45,143 nucleotides of DNA, from assembly GCA_050251635.1 (NCBI GenBank), contig JBFWML010000014.1:1-45143 (forward strand), in the 5' to 3' direction. Below, in pieces: positions 14,255 through 22,336 of this stretch. This DNA comes from JBFWML01 sp050251635 (lineage in GTDB: Bacteria > Campylobacterota > Campylobacteria > Campylobacterales > SZUA-545). Under the pieces are notes generated by a model. It was not told where the DNA came from. It was given only the letters and a program-made list of their open reading frames with translations, and ran no database searches. The position numbers and the translations under genes were made by a program. How positions within the stretch are numbered: the stretch's first letter is position 1; each line of letters opens with the position of its first letter.

Positions 14255-14271
14255 TGTCAAGTATCTTGACA
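14255..14271. promoter_or_regulatory. Perfect inverted repeat, candidate Rrf2/CymR operator
   Basis: TGTCAAG-TAT-CTTGACA is a perfect 7+7 inverted repeat with a 3-base spacer. Its right half contains the TTGACA -35 box of the promoter that reads toward the Rrf2 regulator, so binding here would block RNA polymerase. Autoregulation by the adjacent regulator is the simplest reading. Confidence 0.6.
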
Positions 14272-14294
14272 AAGATAATAAACTATTTTAGAAT
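14266..14294 (+). promoter_or_regulatory. Sigma-70 promoter of the rrf2-cysK genes
   Basis: TTGACA (14266-14271), a 17-base spacer and TAGAAT (14289-14294) make the most canonical promoter in the window. The expected start near 14301 leaves a leader of about 100 bases before the regulator ATG. Confidence 0.7.
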
Positions 14295-14350
14295 TTCACC
14301 GGATTCAATGTTGACCGTGCAACCTGAGATTGTGCTAAGCATCTCTCTCC

Positions 14351-14380
14351 TATACTGGATGTTTTTAAATCTCTAGTATA
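14351..14380. promoter_or_regulatory. Second inverted repeat in the rrf2 leader
   Basis: TATACT and AGTATA are mirrored across about 18 bases, with partly matching inner bases (GGAT, ATC). It lies within the predicted leader 25 bases before the regulator start and includes a possible second -10 box (TAGTATAAAG). It could be a second operator or promoter. Confidence 0.35.
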
Positions 14381-14404
14381 AAGCTAAACAATACAGGGGG
14401 AGCG

Positions 14405-14818
14405 ATGGTTTGCGTTTCGTCCAAGGGAGCCTACGGTCTGGCGGCCATGCTGTATCTGGCCCAAAACCGCGATCGGCTGGTGCAGATTAAAGACATTGCC
14501 AAAAGCGGAGACATCCCGCAAAACTACCTCGAACAGTTGCTCGTTCAGCTGAAAAAGGCGGGTTTTGTCGAAAGTATCCGCGGGGCGCGGGGCGGCTACC
14601 GTCTGGCGGCCGATCCCAAAGAGTTGACGGTGTTTCAGATTCTGGGCGCACTGGAGGGCGATTTGGTCAATTGTGACAAATACACCACCGCCAGCCGGAC
14701 GCTGAACCACTTTTGGGCCGAAACCAGCCGCAAGGTTGAGCAGGCTTTTGAGGTTTCGCTTCAGGAGCTGGTCGATAGAAGCCTGAAGCTCGACGAAGCC
14801 GTGATGTACCATATTTGA
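14405..14818 (+). CDS. Rrf2-family transcriptional regulator, CymR-like
   Basis: A 137-residue winged-helix regulator. It carries the Rrf2 start (VSSKGAYGLAAMLYLAQNRD), the recognition segment IPQNYLEQLLVQLKKAGFVE and the wing SIRGARGGYRLAADP. The three closely spaced cysteines of iron-sulfur members such as IscR are missing; only one cysteine (VNCDKY) is in that region. It is therefore more like CymR, the cysteine-metabolism repressor that works with CysK in Bacillus. cysK starts 10 bases after its stop, which supports this. AGGGGGAGCG precedes the ATG. Confidence 0.9.
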   Translation: MVCVSSKGAYGLAAMLYLAQNRDRLVQIKDIAKSGDIPQNYLEQLLVQLKKAGFVESIRGARGGYRLAADPKELTVFQILGALEGDLVNCDKYTTASRTLNHFWAETSRKVEQAFEVSLQELVDRSLKLDEAVMYHI

Positions 14819-14828
14819 AAGGCGAACG

Positions 14829-15749
14829 ATGAAGATTGCCAACAACGTAACCGAGCTGATCGGCAACACGCCGCTGGTGCGGCTAAACCGCGTGGTTCCC
14901 GCCGGTATCCATGTGCTGGGCAAGTGCGAATTTATGAACCCGACCCACTCGGTCAAAGACCGCATCGGTTACAGCATGATCAACGACGCCGTTGCCAAAG
15001 GGCAGATTACGCCGGGCAAAACGGTTATTATCGAACCCACCAGCGGCAACACGGGCATTGCGCTGGCGAGCGTCTGCGCCGGGCTGGGGATTGAGCTGAT
15101 CCTTACGATGCCCAGCTCCATGAGCGTCGAACGCCAGCGGGTGTTGCGGGCCTTGGGCGCCAAGATTGAGCTGACGGCACCGGAACTGGGTATGCGCGGC
15201 GCGGTCGAAAAGGCCGAAGAGCTGCAGCGGGCCAATAAAAACGCCATCATTTTGCAGCAGTTTCAAAACCCCGCCAACCCCGACATTCACCGCAAAACCA
15301 CCGCCGAAGAGATTTGGCGCGATACCGACGGCACGGTCGATATTTTCGTAGCGGCGGTCGGTACGGGCGGCACGTTGACCGGCACGGGTGAGGCGCTCAA
15401 GGCCAAAAACCCGGCCATTGAAATCATTGCCGTCGAACCGGCCGATTCGGCGGTTTTAAGCGGCGGAAACCCCTGCCCGCACAAAATTCAGGGCATCGGC
15501 GCGGGCTTTGTGCCCAAGGTGCTCAACACCAAGCTCTACAAAGAGGTGGTGCAGGTCAGCAACGATGCGGCGATCGAGATGGCCCGCCGCTTGGCCCGGG
15601 AAGAGGGGCTTTTGGTGGGCATCTCCGCCGGGGCCAATGTTCAGGCGGCGATCGAGGTGGCCGCCCGCCCCGAAAACCGGGGCAAAACCGTCGTGACTGT
15701 CCTGTGCGACACGGGCGAACGGTATCTCAGTTCGGGACTTTTTGATTAA
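14829..15749 (+). CDS. cysK: Cysteine synthase A (O-acetylserine sulfhydrylase)
   Basis: Makes cysteine from O-acetylserine and sulfide with pyridoxal phosphate. The 306-residue protein has the PLP lysine in NPTHSVKDRIGYSM (about residue 42), the substrate loop EPTSGNTGIALAS and the phosphate-binding GTGGTLTGTGE. It ends GERYLSSGLFD. It is cotranscribed with the CymR-like regulator. In Bacillus, CysK forms a complex with CymR, so a dual enzyme/sensor role here is an inference from synteny. Confidence 0.97.
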   Translation: MKIANNVTELIGNTPLVRLNRVVPAGIHVLGKCEFMNPTHSVKDRIGYSMINDAVAKGQITPGKTVIIEPTSGNTGIALASVCAGLGIELILTMPSSMSVERQRVLRALGAKIELTAPELGMRGAVEKAEELQRANKNAIILQQFQNPANPDIHRKTTAEEIWRDTDGTVDIFVAAVGTGGTLTGTGEALKAKNPAIEIIAVEPADSAVLSGGNPCPHKIQGIGAGFVPKVLNTKLYKEVVQVSNDAAIEMARRLAREEGLLVGISAGANVQAAIEVAARPENRGKTVVTVLCDTGERYLSSGLFD

Positions 15750-15755
15750 ATTTCT

Positions 15756-15768
15756 GCCCCAAAGGGGC
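15756..15768 (+). other. Short GC hairpin after cysK
   Basis: GCCCC-AAA-GGGGC, a 5-bp stem with a 3-base loop, starts 6 bases after the cysK stop. No T-run follows, so it is not a standard terminator. It may protect the 3' end of a cysK message. Confidence 0.4.
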
Positions 15769-15799
15769 AAGCTTTAGTGGCCATAGCGGCCCAAGCGTA

Positions 15800-15826
15800 G
15801 CCGTAGGGGGCTTTGCTCCCTGCGGC
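15800..15826 (+). promoter_or_regulatory. Strong RNA hairpin before the O-acetylhomoserine sulfhydrylase gene
   Basis: GCCGTAGGGGGC-TTT-GCTCCCTGCGGC folds into a 12-bp stem (two G-U pairs) with a 3-base loop. It ends 4 bases before the AAGG ribosome binding site of the next gene, and no T-run follows. It could control translation or mark an RNA processing point between cysK and the downstream gene. Confidence 0.45.
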
Positions 15827-15840
15827 GGATAAGGAAAAAA

Positions 15841-17064
15841 ATGAACGGCTTTACGACCAAGGCGCTCCACGCCCCCCGGCCCAAGGCTGACCCCTTCGGC
15901 GCGCTTCGCATGGCCGTGTACGACAACGCGGCCTTCGAGTTTGAAAGCGCCGAGGCGATCGAGGCGACTTTTACGGGCCAAAAACCCGGCCACACCTACA
16001 CCCGCGCCTCCAACCCCACCGTCGAAGAGCTTGAAAACAAAGTCAAACTCCTCAGCGGCGCGCACGGCGTAATCGCCACCGCCAGCGGCATGGCGGCGAT
16101 CACCACGGCGATCTTCGCGCTGGTGCGAAGCGGCGAAAATATCGTTACCACCGATCGGCTTTTTGGACACACCCTGTCGTTTTTCAAAAAAACCGCCAAA
16201 AATCTGGGGATCGAAACCCGTTTTGTGGATGTGCTCGATCCGGCGGCGGTCGCCAAGGCGTGCGACGCAAAAACCCGCGTCATTTTCTTTGAAACCATTA
16301 GCAATCCGCAGCTTCAGGTGGCCGACGCGGCGGCTCTAAGTGCCGTGGCCCGCGAAAAAAACGCGGTACTCATGGCCGACACCACCATGACGCCGATCTA
16401 CCTGTTCGACGCCAAAAAACACGGGGTGGACGTGGAGGTGATTTCGGCCACCAAATACATCTCCGGCGGCGGCACGACGATCGGCGGGCTTATCCTTGAC
16501 CACGGCCTGTTTGATTGGGGCAAGCTGGACGCATTGCGCCCCCATTTTGAAAAGGCCGGGCAAAACGCGCTGATCGCAAAACTCAAAAAAGAGGTGTACC
16601 GCAACCTCGGCCCCGCGCTCAGTCCGCACAACGCCTATTTGCAAAGTCTGGGGCTGGAAACGATGGCGCTAAGAATCGAACGAAGCTGCCAAAACGCGCT
16701 GGAGCTGGCCAAGTGGCTGGGCGAGCAACCGCAGGTAAAAACGGTGAACTACCCCGGCTTGGAAAGTTCGCCCTTTTGCGCGGCGGCCAAAAAACAGTTC
16801 CGCCACGCCGGAGCGATTCTAACCTTTGATCTGGCAAGCAAAGAGGCGATCTACCGCTTTATGAACGCCCTAAAACTGGTGCGCCGCGCCACAAACATCA
16901 ACGACAACAAAAGCCTGATCATCGCGCCCTACCACACGATCTACGCCGAAAACAGCCCCGAAGAGCGCCTCGCGTTTGACGTGCGGCCCACAATGCTGCG
17001 CCTATCGGTGGGGATTGAGGATATTGAGGATTTAAAAGCGGATATTTCGCAAGCCTTGGCATGA
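15841..17064 (+). CDS. O-acetylhomoserine sulfhydrylase-like PLP enzyme
   Basis: A 407-residue Cys/Met-metabolism PLP enzyme. Seen are the phosphate/PLP segments YTRASNPTVEELE and ATASGMAAITTAI, the aspartate in NAVLMADTTMTP, and the PLP lysine in VISATKYISGGGTTIGG. The glycine-rich stretch after the lysine and the LILDHG segment favour O-acetylhomoserine (MetY type) over cystathionine gamma-synthase; MetZ is the alternative. It would make homocysteine from sulfide, next to cysK, which makes cysteine from the same sulfide. Homocysteine also comes from luxS in this window. The 90-base gap upstream contains two hairpins. Confidence 0.88.
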   Translation: MNGFTTKALHAPRPKADPFGALRMAVYDNAAFEFESAEAIEATFTGQKPGHTYTRASNPTVEELENKVKLLSGAHGVIATASGMAAITTAIFALVRSGENIVTTDRLFGHTLSFFKKTAKNLGIETRFVDVLDPAAVAKACDAKTRVIFFETISNPQLQVADAAALSAVAREKNAVLMADTTMTPIYLFDAKKHGVDVEVISATKYISGGGTTIGGLILDHGLFDWGKLDALRPHFEKAGQNALIAKLKKEVYRNLGPALSPHNAYLQSLGLETMALRIERSCQNALELAKWLGEQPQVKTVNYPGLESSPFCAAAKKQFRHAGAILTFDLASKEAIYRFMNALKLVRRATNINDNKSLIIAPYHTIYAENSPEERLAFDVRPTMLRLSVGIEDIEDLKADISQALA

Positions 17065-17462
17065 CCCAAACGCACGAAATTTCCATCCAAACCCGCGCTC
17101 GATCGGAGATGATCAACATCACCGCGCAGGTTCAGCGGTTTGTCGCCGAGGCGGGCGCGCAAAACGGCGTGGTGACGCTTTTTGTGCCCCACACCACCGC
17201 CGCGATTACCATCAACGAAAACGCCGACCCTGACGTGGTGCGCGATATGACCGGGTTTATGGACGCTCTGGTGCCAAACGACCCGGCCTTCCGCCATGCC
17301 GAAGGCAATAGCGACAGCCATATCAAAACCAGCCTCTTTGGCCCCAGTTTGCAGGTGATTGTTAAAGAGGGCCGATTGTGGCTGGGTACTTGGCAGGGCA
17401 TTTACTTCTGCGAGTTCGACGGCCCGCGCAGCCGCAGGCTTTATATGGCGCTGACGGTATAA
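17061..17462 (+). CDS. YjbQ-family protein (UPF0047)
   Basis: A 133-residue member of the YjbQ family. Motifs: GVVTLFVPHTTAAITINENA, the histidine-rich FRHAEGNSDSHIKTSLFG and LGTWQGIYFCEFDGPRSR. Some members have weak thiamine-phosphate synthase activity, and the true role is unsettled. The ATG overlaps the upstream stop (ATGA), so it is coupled to the sulfhydrylase gene. The stop region overlaps a TATAAT that may drive the next gene. Confidence 0.9.
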   Translation: MTQTHEISIQTRARSEMINITAQVQRFVAEAGAQNGVVTLFVPHTTAAITINENADPDVVRDMTGFMDALVPNDPAFRHAEGNSDSHIKTSLFGPSLQVIVKEGRLWLGTWQGIYFCEFDGPRSRRLYMALTV

Positions 17463-17463
17463 T
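17458..17463 (+). promoter_or_regulatory. Candidate -10 box for the AEC transporter
   Basis: A perfect TATAAT overlaps the yjbQ stop codon, 29 bases before the ATG at 17493. No clear -35 box is seen. Confidence 0.5.
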
Positions 17464-17492
17464 CCCGCCCATTTAACCGAAGCGATTTTTCT

Positions 17493-18383
17493 ATGCTAAC
17501 TCCCCTCATTCCCGTTGCCGTTTTGTTTGCCGCCGGGGCGCTTTTTCGCCGTTATAAGGGCGACTTGTCCGTACCGCTCGTTGAAGTGGTCATCTTTATC
17601 ATTTTCCCCGCCTTTGTGTTTAAAACCGTCTGGGCGCTGGAATTGGGCGCGGAGACTTTGCGCGTGGGCGTGATGGCGCTTTTTTCCGTGGCGCTGGGCG
17701 GCGTGTTGGGTTATGCGATCGGGCGGGTGTTTAAGCTCTCGCGCGGCACCACGGCGACGATGATGCTACTCGGCGCGCTGGGAAACACCTCGTTTTTGGG
17801 TTTTCCCTTTGTGGATGCCTATTGGGGGGATGCGGGGCTGGCCCATGCGGTGATTTTTGATCAGATCGCCACGATGCCGATGCTGGTTTTGTACGGCACG
17901 ATCGTCGCGGCGTGGGGAAGCGGATCGTCGGTCAACGCGCTGCAGATACTCTGGCGGATTTTGGCTTTTCCGCCCTTTATCGCGCTGGTGTTGGGGCTTT
18001 TGTTTAACGGGATGCCGTTACCCGATCCGCTGATTGCCACACTGGAAAAGATTGGCTCAGCACTGCTGCCCGTGATTTTGTTGGCGGTGGGGATGAAGTT
18101 CACCCTCTCGGCCCTGCGCGGAAACGCCCGCAACCTGACGCTGCTGCTGGGCATTAAAATGGTGGCTTTGCCGATCGGCGTGGCGCTGATCGCCTTGGTT
18201 TGGGGTGGTTGGGATTTGGCCGCTCAGGTGAGTATTGTCGAAGCGGCCATGCCGCCGATGGTGCTGGCTTCTGTGATGGCCATGCGGCAAAATCTGGACT
18301 CCGATCTGGCGGTGGCGGGGCTGGGGTTTGGGATGATTGCTTCCTTTGCGATCATCCCGCTGATTTATGCGGTGGTGGGTTAA
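17493..18383 (+). CDS. AEC-family membrane transporter
   Basis: A 296-residue inner-membrane protein of about ten hydrophobic helices of the auxin efflux carrier/malate permease family. It begins LTPLIPVAVLFAAGALFRRY and has the characteristic GALGNTSFLGFPFVDAYWG segment and a second half with VEAAMPPMVLASVMA. Members move organic anions or amino acids; the substrate is not evident. Its position after sulfur amino-acid genes is suggestive only. The stop overlaps the convergent stress-protein gene by 4 bases. Confidence 0.88.
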   Translation: MLTPLIPVAVLFAAGALFRRYKGDLSVPLVEVVIFIIFPAFVFKTVWALELGAETLRVGVMALFSVALGGVLGYAIGRVFKLSRGTTATMMLLGALGNTSFLGFPFVDAYWGDAGLAHAVIFDQIATMPMLVLYGTIVAAWGSGSSVNALQILWRILAFPPFIALVLGLLFNGMPLPDPLIATLEKIGSALLPVILLAVGMKFTLSALRGNARNLTLLLGIKMVALPIGVALIALVWGGWDLAAQVSIVEAAMPPMVLASVMAMRQNLDSDLAVAGLGFGMIASFAIIPLIYAVVG

Positions 18384-19222
18384 CGCAGCAGCAAAAGCGG
18401 CTTTTGGGTTTGGGCGATCATCTTGGCGGTAAAACTGCCCAAAAGCGCATCCCTAAAGCGGTTGTGGCTAAAGGCGCCCATCACCGTAAAGTCGATATCG
18501 TGGGCGTTTTGGTAGCTTAACAGCCCGCCGATCGCGTCGCCCTCCACGGTGGCTAAAACCGCGTCGATTCCGCCCGCTTTTAGCACCTCGCCTGCGCGAT
18601 CGAGCAGTTTTTGCGAGTCCGCTTTGGCGCTGCTTGCGTGAACCACATGGCAGTCGAGCTGTTTAAACAGCGGCGCGGTCGCCATCATTTCCAGCGCCTT
18701 TTCGCTTGCAGCCGATCCATCGTAGGCTAGCATCGCTTTTTTGGGCTGCGTAAAGGCTTGGCTGACTAAAAAGATCGGCTTATGCAGAGAGCGGATCACC
18801 TCTTCGATCTGGCCGCCGATCTTGTGGCTCTCTTCGCCGCGAAGCCCCAGCACCAGCACGCGCATCTGATCTTGCAGCTCGATCAGGTTTTCATACGGCG
18901 GGCCGTGGCGCTGGGAAAGCTGTGCCTCTACGCCCATCTTGGCCGCGCAGGTTCTGGCCGCTTCCAGCGCCGCTTTGCCCTTGGCTAGAAGCGTTTTGCT
19001 CTCTTCGCGCTCCTCTTCGGTCAGGCTTTCAAGCAATTCGTCGCGCGCGCCCAGACCGATATTGCCGCTTAAGTCCGTCGGCGCAGGCTTGCTGTGGTGT
19101 TCGACCGCGTGGATAAACTTGAGCGGTTTGCCGATGGTTTGGGCGATCCATGCGGCGTACTCGGCCACCGCGCAGCTTAGTTCCGATCCGTCCACGCAGC
19201 CCAAGACGGTGTTGTTTTGCAT
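18380..19222 (-). CDS. Tandem universal stress protein
   Basis: A 280-residue protein with two UspA domains (about 1-145 and 150-280). The C-terminal domain keeps an ATP-loop-like pattern (VMGAFSHNRFRDALLGS, then TQKPLLLLR). The N-terminal domain has VLGLRGEESHKIGG at the same position and looks more degenerate. Its ATG overlaps the SulP stop (TAATG), so the two are translated together. Usp domains next to SulP carriers often suggest regulation of the transporter; that is inference here. Confidence 0.9.
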   Translation of the reverse strand: MQNNTVLGCVDGSELSCAVAEYAAWIAQTIGKPLKFIHAVEHHSKPAPTDLSGNIGLGARDELLESLTEEEREESKTLLAKGKAALEAARTCAAKMGVEAQLSQRHGPPYENLIELQDQMRVLVLGLRGEESHKIGGQIEEVIRSLHKPIFLVSQAFTQPKKAMLAYDGSAASEKALEMMATAPLFKQLDCHVVHASSAKADSQKLLDRAGEVLKAGGIDAVLATVEGDAIGGLLSYQNAHDIDFTVMGAFSHNRFRDALLGSFTAKMIAQTQKPLLLLR

Positions 19223-20715
19223 TAGTGCCCTCCCAGAACTTTTTGAATCTCTTCGGGTTTGTCGTGAATGCCGAAGCGGTCGATGATGGTCTGACTGGCT
19301 TCATTATGGCCGATGAGCTCCACCTCGGTGCCTTCGCGGCGGAATTTGATAACCGTTTTATCCAGCGCGTACACCGCCGAAACGTCCCAAAAATGCGCGC
19401 GGCTTAGGTCGATGACCACTTTATCCACCACCTCTTTAAAGTCAAAAAAGCTCACCAGCCGATCGGCGGAGTTAAAAAACACCTGCCCCACCACGTGGTA
19501 AGTGCGGGTATTGGTGGCTTCATCTAGGCTGGACTGGACATACATAAAGTGGCTGATCTTGTTGGCAAAAAAAAGCGAAGCCAGCAGCACGCCGGTCAGC
19601 ACCCCGTAGGCGAGGTTGTGGGTAAACACCACCACTAAAACCGTGGCGATCACCACGATATTGGTCGAAAGGGGCAGGGTTTTGGCCCGTTTTACATACC
19701 CCCAGTCAAAGGTGCCAATCGAAACCATAATCATCACCGCCACCAGCGCAGCCATGGGAATGACGGAGATATAATCACTCAAAAACACCACCATAATCAG
19801 CAAGAAAAAGCCCGCAACAAAGGTCGAAAGCCGCCCCCGCCCACCGGATTTGACGTTAATGACCGACTGGCCGATCATGGCGCAACCGGCCATACCGCCC
19901 ATGAGGCCCGAAGCGATATTGGCCACCCCTTGGCCTTTGCATTCGCGGTGTTTGTCGCTTTTGGTATCGGTTAGATCATCCACGATCGTCGCGGTCATTA
20001 ACGATTCCAAAAGACCCACAACCGCCAGCGCGGCGGAGTAGGGCAGAATGATTGCCAGCGTTTCAAAATTTAGCGGCACATCGGGCCAGAGAAACACCGG
20101 CAACGTATCGGGCAGTTCGCCCATATCGCCCACGGTGCGCACCTCGATCCCCAGCACCACCGCAACGATTGTCAGAAAGACGATCGTCACCAAGGGCGAA
20201 GGCAGCAGTTTGCCGACCTTGGGCAGATAGGGAAACAGATAGATAATCCCAAGACCCGCAGCGGTGAGCGCGTAAACGTGCCAAGTGACGTTGGTCAGTT
20301 CGGGCAGTTGCGCCATAAAGATCAAAATCGCCAGCGCGTTCACAAACCCGATCACCACCGCGCGGGCGACAAAACTCATTAAGTGGGCGATTTTCAGGTA
20401 GCCCAAAACGATCTGAATCACCCCGGTTAAAAGCGTCGCCGCCAGCAGGTACTCTAGGCCGTGTTCCTTCACCAGCGTCACCATTAAAAGCGCCATCGCC
20501 CCCGTGGCGGCACTGATCATGCCGGGCCGCCCGCCCACAAAGGCGATCACCACGGCGATACAAAACGAAGCGTACAAGCCGACCTTGGGGTCAACCCCGG
20601 CAATAATCGAAAAGGCGATCGCTTCGGGAATCAGCGCCAGCGCCACCACAAGGCCTGAGAGCAGATCGCCGCGAATATTGCCAAACCACTCTTTTTGGGT
20701 CGAAAGCAGTAACAA
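19222..20715 (-). CDS. SulP-family anion transporter with STAS domain
   Basis: A 497-residue inner-membrane carrier. The N-terminal ~400 residues form the SulP helices (DLLSGLVVALALIPEAIAFS, VGLYASFCIAVVIAF, GGMAGCAMIGQSVINVKSGG). A cytoplasmic STAS domain (about 405-497) contains VIDLSRAHFWDVSAVYALDK. Substrates in the family include sulfate, bicarbonate and dicarboxylates. The nearby cysteine genes suggest sulfate, while autotrophic relatives would suggest bicarbonate, and sequence alone does not decide. The start is TTG behind AAGGAG. Confidence 0.92.
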   Translation of the reverse strand: MLLLSTQKEWFGNIRGDLLSGLVVALALIPEAIAFSIIAGVDPKVGLYASFCIAVVIAFVGGRPGMISAATGAMALLMVTLVKEHGLEYLLAATLLTGVIQIVLGYLKIAHLMSFVARAVVIGFVNALAILIFMAQLPELTNVTWHVYALTAAGLGIIYLFPYLPKVGKLLPSPLVTIVFLTIVAVVLGIEVRTVGDMGELPDTLPVFLWPDVPLNFETLAIILPYSAALAVVGLLESLMTATIVDDLTDTKSDKHRECKGQGVANIASGLMGGMAGCAMIGQSVINVKSGGRGRLSTFVAGFFLLIMVVFLSDYISVIPMAALVAVMIMVSIGTFDWGYVKRAKTLPLSTNIVVIATVLVVVFTHNLAYGVLTGVLLASLFFANKISHFMYVQSSLDEATNTRTYHVVGQVFFNSADRLVSFFDFKEVVDKVVIDLSRAHFWDVSAVYALDKTVIKFRREGTEVELIGHNEASQTIIDRFGIHDKPEEIQKVLGGH

Positions 20716-20791
20716 AAAAGCTCCTTGGGATTAAAAAGGTATGCAGTTCAAAAGAGGAGGAAATGCGGCGCGGATTGTATCAGCCGGGCGG

Positions 20792-21772
20792 TTAGTTACC
20801 GTTCAAGCGGATAGTGAAGCAAACACCCTGCGGCCGGTTTTCAAAACTCAGCCGCCCGCCCATCTGTTTTTCGATGGCGGTTTTCGCGGCGTACAGCGAC
20901 AGGCCCACGCCGCTTCCGGCAAATTTGGTGGTGAAGTAGGGCGAGAACAACATCTTTGCGTGTTCGCTGCTGATGGGTTCTCCGTTGTTGCAAATCATAA
21001 CGGCTATGGAGCCTTCGTGCTGTTCGAGCCGAATTTCGATGCGTCCGCTGCCGGGTTCCAAAACCCCCTCTTTGACGCTGCGCTCGATCGCCTCTCTGGC
21101 GTTGGTCAGGATGGTGAGCAGCGCTTGTTTGAAGGTGCTGGGACTGCCGTTTACGACGGCATCGCCGCCCTCAAGCCGGCTGTCGATGACTACCGTGATT
21201 TTTTCGTACTCCATCAGTTCGCGGACAATCTTGCAGGCGCGATCGACGCTTTGGTAGATGGCGATTTGCTGCTGTTCGTCTCTTTTGCTAAAAAAGTAGC
21301 TGAACTGATCGATCGTGTGGCTCATGGCCTGCATTTCGGACATCATTTTTCCCACGGTGGTCTTGACCTGCTCTTCGCTCAGATCGCCGTGCAGATAGCT
21401 GTCTTCAATATCCTGCGCCATCAAGGCAACGCGGGTGAGGGGCTGGCGCCAGTGGTGGGCCACCAGACGCAGCGTTTCGCTGAGCGCGTTGAGCCGCGCC
21501 TGATTGATCAAAATCTGCTCCCCCTCCCGGCGCTTTGCGACTTCGTATTCGACCCGCTCTTCAAGCTCTGTATTGATTTTTTCAAGTTTTTTGACCAGCC
21601 GGTTGATCAGATAAAAAAGCAGCACGGCCGTAAAGCCCACAAAGCCAATCCCTTTGATGTTTTGCCAAAACACCATATTTTCAGGATTCAAAAGCAGCAG
21701 AGCGCGATCGGAGAGTAAAATCCACAGCACGGAAAGCGCAAGATAGATCAAGGCAATGCGAAGCGGGCTCAT
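20792..21772 (-). CDS. Membrane histidine kinase with two-helix N-terminus
   Basis: A 326-residue kinase. Two N-terminal helices (IALIYLALSVLWILLSDRAL and GFVGFTAVLLFYLINRLV) surround a very short periplasmic loop, so it probably senses something in or near the membrane. A coiled coil leads to the phospho-acceptor in LVAHHWRQPLTRV (about residue 106). The ATPase domain shows LLTILTNAREAIER and GSGVGLSLYAAKTAIE. It is of the same 'HHWRQPL' type as the kinase at 6625-8541 but lacks the large sensor domain. No response regulator is adjacent. An AGGGAA site precedes the ATG. Confidence 0.9.
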   Translation of the reverse strand: MSPLRIALIYLALSVLWILLSDRALLLLNPENMVFWQNIKGIGFVGFTAVLLFYLINRLVKKLEKINTELEERVEYEVAKRREGEQILINQARLNALSETLRLVAHHWRQPLTRVALMAQDIEDSYLHGDLSEEQVKTTVGKMMSEMQAMSHTIDQFSYFFSKRDEQQQIAIYQSVDRACKIVRELMEYEKITVVIDSRLEGGDAVVNGSPSTFKQALLTILTNAREAIERSVKEGVLEPGSGRIEIRLEQHEGSIAVMICNNGEPISSEHAKMLFSPYFTTKFAGSGVGLSLYAAKTAIEKQMGGRLSFENRPQGVCFTIRLNGN

Positions 21773-21876
21773 GATGTTCCCTTGCCGGCTTAATTTGTTT
21801 CATTCTGCCCTTTTTATTCTTAGCTCAAGCTGTGGGTTCATTGCCGCAAAAAGGCCCATGTTAAAGGGCCGTGGGC

Positions 21877-21882
21877 TATACT
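21877..21882 (+). promoter_or_regulatory. Candidate -10 box for rpiB
   Basis: TATACT ends 7 bases before the rpiB ATG, with TTTTGCC between and no ribosome binding site, so the message may be leaderless. A GGCCC-N8-GGGCC inverted repeat (21853-21870) lies at the expected -35 region and could be an operator. The remaining gap back to 21773 shows nothing else. Confidence 0.5.
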
Positions 21883-21889
21883 TTTTGCC

Positions 21890-22336
21890 ATGAAAAAGTT
21901 TTATATAGCCAGCGATCACGCCGGATTTGAGATGAAGCAGGCGCTTATTGAGTACCTCAAAAGCAAAGGGTGCGACGTGGCCGATATGGGCCCGGCGGAT
22001 GCAAGCCGCGTAGATTACCCCGACTATGCGCGCAAGGTGGCGACCGAGGTCGTTAAAGACGCCGAAGCCAGCGGCATTCTGGTTTGCGGCACGGGCATTG
22101 GCATCAGTATCGCCGCCAACAAAGTCGCGGGTGTTCGCGCCGCGCTCTGCCACGATGCCTACACGGCAGGCATGGCCCGGGCCCACAACAACGCCAACGT
22201 GCTTTGCATGGGCGCGCGGGTTGTGGGGCTGGGCGTGGCCGAATCGATGATCGACGCGTGGCTTTCCACCGCCTTTGAAGGCGGCCGCCACGCCGATCGC
22301 GTTAATAAGATTGAGAGCTGCGGTGTTTTTCTTTAG
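21890..22336 (+). CDS. rpiB: Ribose-5-phosphate isomerase B
   Basis: Interconverts ribose 5-phosphate and ribulose 5-phosphate. The 148-residue length is normal. It starts KKFYIASDHAGFEMKQALIE and has the catalytic cysteine in GILVCGTGIGISIAANK (about residue 67) and HDAYTAGMARAHNNANVLCM. It is first in a run with a small membrane protein and apt, a trio that I recall as conserved in Helicobacter. Ribose phosphate feeds PRPP, the Apt substrate. Confidence 0.96.
   Translation: MKKFYIASDHAGFEMKQALIEYLKSKGCDVADMGPADASRVDYPDYARKVATEVVKDAEASGILVCGTGIGISIAANKVAGVRAALCHDAYTAGMARAHNNANVLCMGARVVGLGVAESMIDAWLSTAFEGGRHADRVNKIESCGVFL

Noticed and set aside
21853..21876. Terminator from the GGCCC/GGGCC hairpin before rpiB
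   Set aside because: Only the minus-strand reading is followed by a T-run, and no minus-strand gene would end there. An operator at the rpiB promoter is a better reading.
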